DNA of 64,000 nucleotides, from assembly GCF_900103535.1 (NCBI RefSeq), contig NZ_FNHQ01000009.1:37730-101729 (forward strand), written 5' to 3'. Within the stretch, counting starts at the first letter, position 1. Each line of letters begins with the position of its first letter. Below are positions 61,201 through 64,000 of the stretch, in pieces. The position numbers and the translations under genes are program-made. The stretch comes from Megasphaera paucivorans. GTDB lineage: Bacteria; Bacillota; Negativicutes; Veillonellales; Megasphaeraceae. The notes below the pieces were generated by a model that saw nothing but the letters and a program-made list of their open reading frames with translations, was not told the DNA's origin and ran no database searches.

Positions 61201-63332
61201 TCTGAATCACCACCATAAGAAGAAAATCTCCACTTCCCTTTACGAAAGACGGCAATGATTTCACCTGTTCGAAAAGGAGAAAAACAAGGTATTCCATAAT
61301 AGGCAGCCTCTTCCTGCCAAGTTTCCCAGCCCATGTCACCTTTACCGCTGCGAAATAATATTAACGCAGCCGCTTCTTTAGGGAAGGGTATCTTTTCTGT
61401 TCCATGCCGCAATGATCGTATTTCAATACAAGCCGTAGGAAGTATAATACCATGAGAAATCGTATCGTAAATATAATAAGGAACCCTACCTGCTACAGCT
61501 TCATAGTACGACTGCTTATATTCCTTACCGGCAGGGACCGTGGTAAGATGTCCTATCGAAAACTGTTCTGTTAATTGCTGTGCCGTTTGTTTCGCCTCGT
61601 AGCCGCTGATATAAGCTGTATCAAGGGAAAAAATACCTTTATGGCGCAAAGCCGGAGTGAGGACGCAGGCTATTTGTTCCGGATTGGACCATTGGCTTTT
61701 ATTATACCACACATGGACAGAACTATCACTATGTATACTACATGTCGCTCTATCATTTCCCATGTCGAAAACATAGATAACTGCTTCGGGTCTGTTCCAT
61801 TGCCGCCATAAAAAATTGATGCTGACTAAAAACACAGAAAATAGTATTAATTTCTTTTTCTTCGGCAACGGAAAAAATAATGTTCCAACAAAAATATAAT
61901 AGGCAACAATTGAAGATAGCGATAGTGCTCCACTCCATATTCTGCTATACGGCAGAGCCGCAATGAAGTAATTTCCATTTACCGCCAAAGTAAGGAGCGG
62001 ATTTATTATCCATAATAACACGGTCATTCCCGGTGTGAAAAAAATCCCCAAAAAAGCTGCAATAAGTCCTAAAACAATAGTGCTGTCTAAAACAGGTCCA
62101 ATGATAAGATTCGCAAGGAACGAATACAAAGGGAACGAAAAAAAATTGGCAAACAAGAAAGGAACCAGCAATATTTGAGCACTTATGCAGACCGTCAGGC
62201 TTTCTTGTAAAAAATTCGGTAAGCTGGTTAGTTTTTTTCTAACTGGCTGCTGGAGCAAAACAATACCCGCTGAAGCACCGCACGACAATTGAAAACTTAA
62301 ATCATATAAAAGATATGGGCTGTAAAGAACCATCACAATGACGGCTGCTGCCAGAGCATGACAACTTGTATAATCTCGTCTGGCCACCAAACTATACGCA
62401 CTAATAAGCCCCATAATAACAGAACGAATAACAGGCGCTGTAAAATTTGACAAAGCACCATAAAAAACAACCAGCACGGCAGATAAAATAAATAATCTGC
62501 GTTCTCTTAATCCGAAAAATCCTCCTATAAGTTGTACAATGCTCAATAATAAAGAAACATGTGAACCTGATACAGAAAGTATGTGTATAAGACCTGTCGT
62601 ACTAAAACTATTAATAAGTATTTTAGGCAAGTCTTCATAATGCCCTCCGAAAAGTAAACTACTGAGAAGATATGAATTTTCTTTGCTGAGAATCGTCATA
62701 AAATTACGTGTCATATTTTCACGTATGTTCCATGCAAAAAGCGGCCATCCCGATGCTTCTTTTAAATATCGTATATCTTGGGGCGTATCCACATATACGG
62801 TTCCTATGATATATTGTTCCCGATCCCGATGGAGTGCATCATACATTCCTGTATTTTTATAATATTTTACAGCATGTATACTTCCTGTTACTCCAATATG
62901 AGAAGAAGGAAGACATGACGGTAATGCGGGCAGCGTAATATAGACCCGCCCGGAAGCAGCATGCCGTACGTTTTCTCCTTTATAGGAAAATTGAGTCAAA
63001 GAAAAAACATAGCGGGTCACCTTTCCTTTATCCGATTCATATGTATTTTTCTGTTCTTCAATAACACCTTCCATGTAAATAGCATGCCCAATCAAATATG
63101 CCGGAAGTTTATGATATTCCTCAGATACATATTGCAGCCGTGATGCCCCTAAGAAGAAAAAAAGCGGTATAAGAAATAAAAAAAACATTTTTTTCCTATA
63201 ATGCATTGCCCCCATCGCGATAAGGTTGATAACCAATCCTGCAATGTAATATTCATGCTGCAGATGCAGTATTTCCGCAGTTGCAATACCTCCGCAGCAA
63301 GCTGTCGCTAATACTAAACTAAAGTATATCAT
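61197..63332 (-). CDS. comEC: ComEC/Rec2 DNA-uptake channel
   Basis: 711 residues. The N-terminal DUF4131/OB-like part (RVYITLPALPSCLPS) is followed by the Competence domain of about ten membrane helices: SFSTTGLIHILSVSGSHVSL, APVIRSVIMGLISAYSLVAR and QLSCGASAGIVLLQQP. The C-terminal part (about 520-700) sits where the metallo-beta-lactamase-like nuclease domain should be, but starts VIYVFDMGNDRATCSI and has no HxHxDH motif, so a nuclease role is doubtful. ComEC imports single-stranded DNA across the inner membrane. AAGGTAACTGC precedes the ATG. An IS66 end lies 25 bases upstream. Confidence 0.92.
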   Translation of the reverse strand: MIYFSLVLATACCGGIATAEILHLQHEYYIAGLVINLIAMGAMHYRKKMFFLFLIPLFFFLGASRLQYVSEEYHKLPAYLIGHAIYMEGVIEEQKNTYESDKGKVTRYVFSLTQFSYKGENVRHAASGRVYITLPALPSCLPSSHIGVTGSIHAVKYYKNTGMYDALHRDREQYIIGTVYVDTPQDIRYLKEASGWPLFAWNIRENMTRNFMTILSKENSYLLSSLLFGGHYEDLPKILINSFSTTGLIHILSVSGSHVSLLLSIVQLIGGFFGLRERRLFILSAVLVVFYGALSNFTAPVIRSVIMGLISAYSLVARRDYTSCHALAAAVIVMVLYSPYLLYDLSFQLSCGASAGIVLLQQPVRKKLTSLPNFLQESLTVCISAQILLVPFLFANFFSFPLYSFLANLIIGPVLDSTIVLGLIAAFLGIFFTPGMTVLLWIINPLLTLAVNGNYFIAALPYSRIWSGALSLSSIVAYYIFVGTLFFPLPKKKKLILFSVFLVSINFLWRQWNRPEAVIYVFDMGNDRATCSIHSDSSVHVWYNKSQWSNPEQIACVLTPALRHKGIFSLDTAYISGYEAKQTAQQLTEQFSIGHLTTVPAGKEYKQSYYEAVAGRVPYYIYDTISHGIILPTACIEIRSLRHGTEKIPFPKEAAALILFRSGKGDMGWETWQEEAAYYGIPCFSPFRTGEIIAVFRKGKWRFSSYGGDSE

Positions 63333-63391
63333 GCAGTTACCTTATCTTTGATCTTATGTAAGCGGTTAATAACAGAGTGTATAGAAAAAAA

Positions 63392-63421
63392 GCAATGACC
63401 GAGATATACTCAAGTCACTGC
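63392..63421 (-). terminator. Terminator of the IS66 transposase
   Basis: GCAGTGAC and GTCATTGC on the minus strand pair with one G-U, 14-base loop, followed by seven T (plus-strand A at 63385-63391). It stands between the transposase and comEC. Confidence 0.75.
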
Positions 63422-63422
63422 C

Positions 63423-64000
63423 TTATTTGCAGAGTTGTTGAACTTCGTTGTTCCAAGGAAGATAATCTTCAAGGAATTCAGGATGTTGTTCGAACTGTAC
63501 GCCAGGTAATTCGCTAAAAACGAATTTCAAGTATTTATAGGGATTGAGGCCGTTGACCTTGGCTGTTTCAACAATGCTATAAACAATTGCGCTTGCAGCT
63601 GCACCTCTGGGACTTCCACTGAACAACCAATTCCGGCGTCCTACAGTGAATGGACGTATGCTGTTTTCGATGAGATTATTGGAGATAGCGCAATTTCCGT
63701 CTAAAAGATAGTTCATCAACTCTTTTTTATGATTAAGGGCATAGTGTACAGCTTCGGCTGACTTTGATTTTGGCAGAAGGGTGTCTCTTGCAGATTCTAC
63801 CCACGCCCAAAAGACATCTAAAACAGGTTTTTCCTGTTTCAGACGCGCTATCTTTCGCTTTTCGCCGCGGAGATCCGTAAGAGTTCTTTCGATCTCGAAT
63901 AGCTTGTTGCAGTAGGTAATGCCTTGGCTAGCAAAGGTGGCGGACGGACTTTTCGTGTCCTTCGGGAGAGCCTCTACAAAATATCTTCGCAGATGTGCCC
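63423..64000 (-). CDS. IS66-family transposase, C-terminal part (cut by window edge)
   Basis: About 190 residues in frame without a stop from the window edge to 63423. The segment AHLRRYFVEALPKD, then YCNKLFEIERTL, VFWAWV, LPKSKSAEAVHYALN and NLIENSIRPFTVGRRNWLFS are the C-terminal DDE part of IS66 TnpC (the final glutamate lies in the ENSIRP motif). YSIVETAKVNGLNPYKYL ends it in the typical way. The visible part is intact; whether the gene is complete cannot be seen. Confidence 0.93.
   Translation of the reverse strand, partial: AHLRRYFVEALPKDTKSPSATFASQGITYCNKLFEIERTLTDLRGEKRKIARLKQEKPVLDVFWAWVESARDTLLPKSKSAEAVHYALNHKKELMNYLLDGNCAISNNLIENSIRPFTVGRRNWLFSGSPRGAAASAIVYSIVETAKVNGLNPYKYLKFVFSELPGVQFEQHPEFLEDYLPWNNEVQQLCK

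Larger units (their letters stand above)
63358..64000 (-). mobile_element. IS66-family insertion sequence (partial, runs off the window)
   Basis: GTAAGCGGTTAATAAC beginning at 63358 matches the GTAAGCG start of IS66-family terminal repeats, and the transposase C-terminus lies just inside. The other end, the accessory genes tnpA/tnpB and the target duplication lie outside the window. The exact end is taken from the GTAAGCG motif only. Confidence 0.75.

Overview
The window reads as a diderm Firmicute of the Negativicutes type (Megasphaera/Veillonella-like; inferred, not tested). It has Firmicute-style PolC, S15/pnp, pur and glnS genes. It also has machinery that needs an outer membrane or large envelope spanner: a VirB8/9/10-type (TrbF/G/I) conjugation core and a GspE/F/G-type pilus assembly operon. 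No tRNA, rRNA or CRISPR array was seen. Almost all chromosomal genes lie on the minus strand.

Region 1 (1 to about 17.08 kb) is a plasmid-like or integrated conjugative element. From the left edge it holds a trb/tra type IV secretion cluster on the minus strand (trbB partial, a small coiled-coil protein, traG, trbI, trbG, trbF). A divergent intergenic region follows with a strong promoter and palindromes that may be oriT, then a MobA/MobL-family relaxase on the plus strand. An AT-rich cargo pair comes next: an AbiEii-like nucleotidyltransferase and an AbiEi-like protein with a possible PD-(D/E)xK core, behind an unusually large palindromic operator. The backbone then runs parA, parB, a replication protein with in-gene 78-bp repeats, two small genes, ardC and a coiled-coil protein, with three copies of a GTCCATWATGGAC palindrome between them. 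A DUF5348 gene closes the element.

Region 2 (17.1 to 38 kb) is chromosomal housekeeping. A 23S rRNA uracil methyltransferase gene carries a one-base frameshift in a C6 run. It is followed, going upstream, by nucleoside salvage (deoA, deoB, Nudix, dut), pnp and rpsO. A plus-strand FAD disulfide oxidoreductase comes next, then a secreted HAD phosphatase and fumC. The purine operon purE-F-M-N-H(N-terminal domain only)-D lies behind a leader with an intrinsic terminator. It is followed by an amino-acid ABC transporter lacking its binding protein, pfkA and an aroK-like kinase.

Region 3 (38 to 46 kb) is one 12-gene type IV pilus/pseudopilus operon (PilB, PilT, PilC, major pilin, prepilin peptidase, four minor pilin-like proteins, PilM/N/O-like proteins). 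Together with comEC at the right end it suggests DNA-uptake capacity, though no secretin gene is in the window.

Region 4 (46 to 64 kb) holds etfBA, a DUF3298 exported protein, DUF4321-maf-radC, glnS, a 2-hydroxyacid dehydrogenase divergent from a fumarylacetoacetate-hydrolase-family gene, a YerC/TrpR-like regulator, and the comEC-holA-vanW-polC cluster. PolC has no recognisable proofreading exonuclease insert. An IS66-family element sits immediately upstream of comEC and runs off the right edge.
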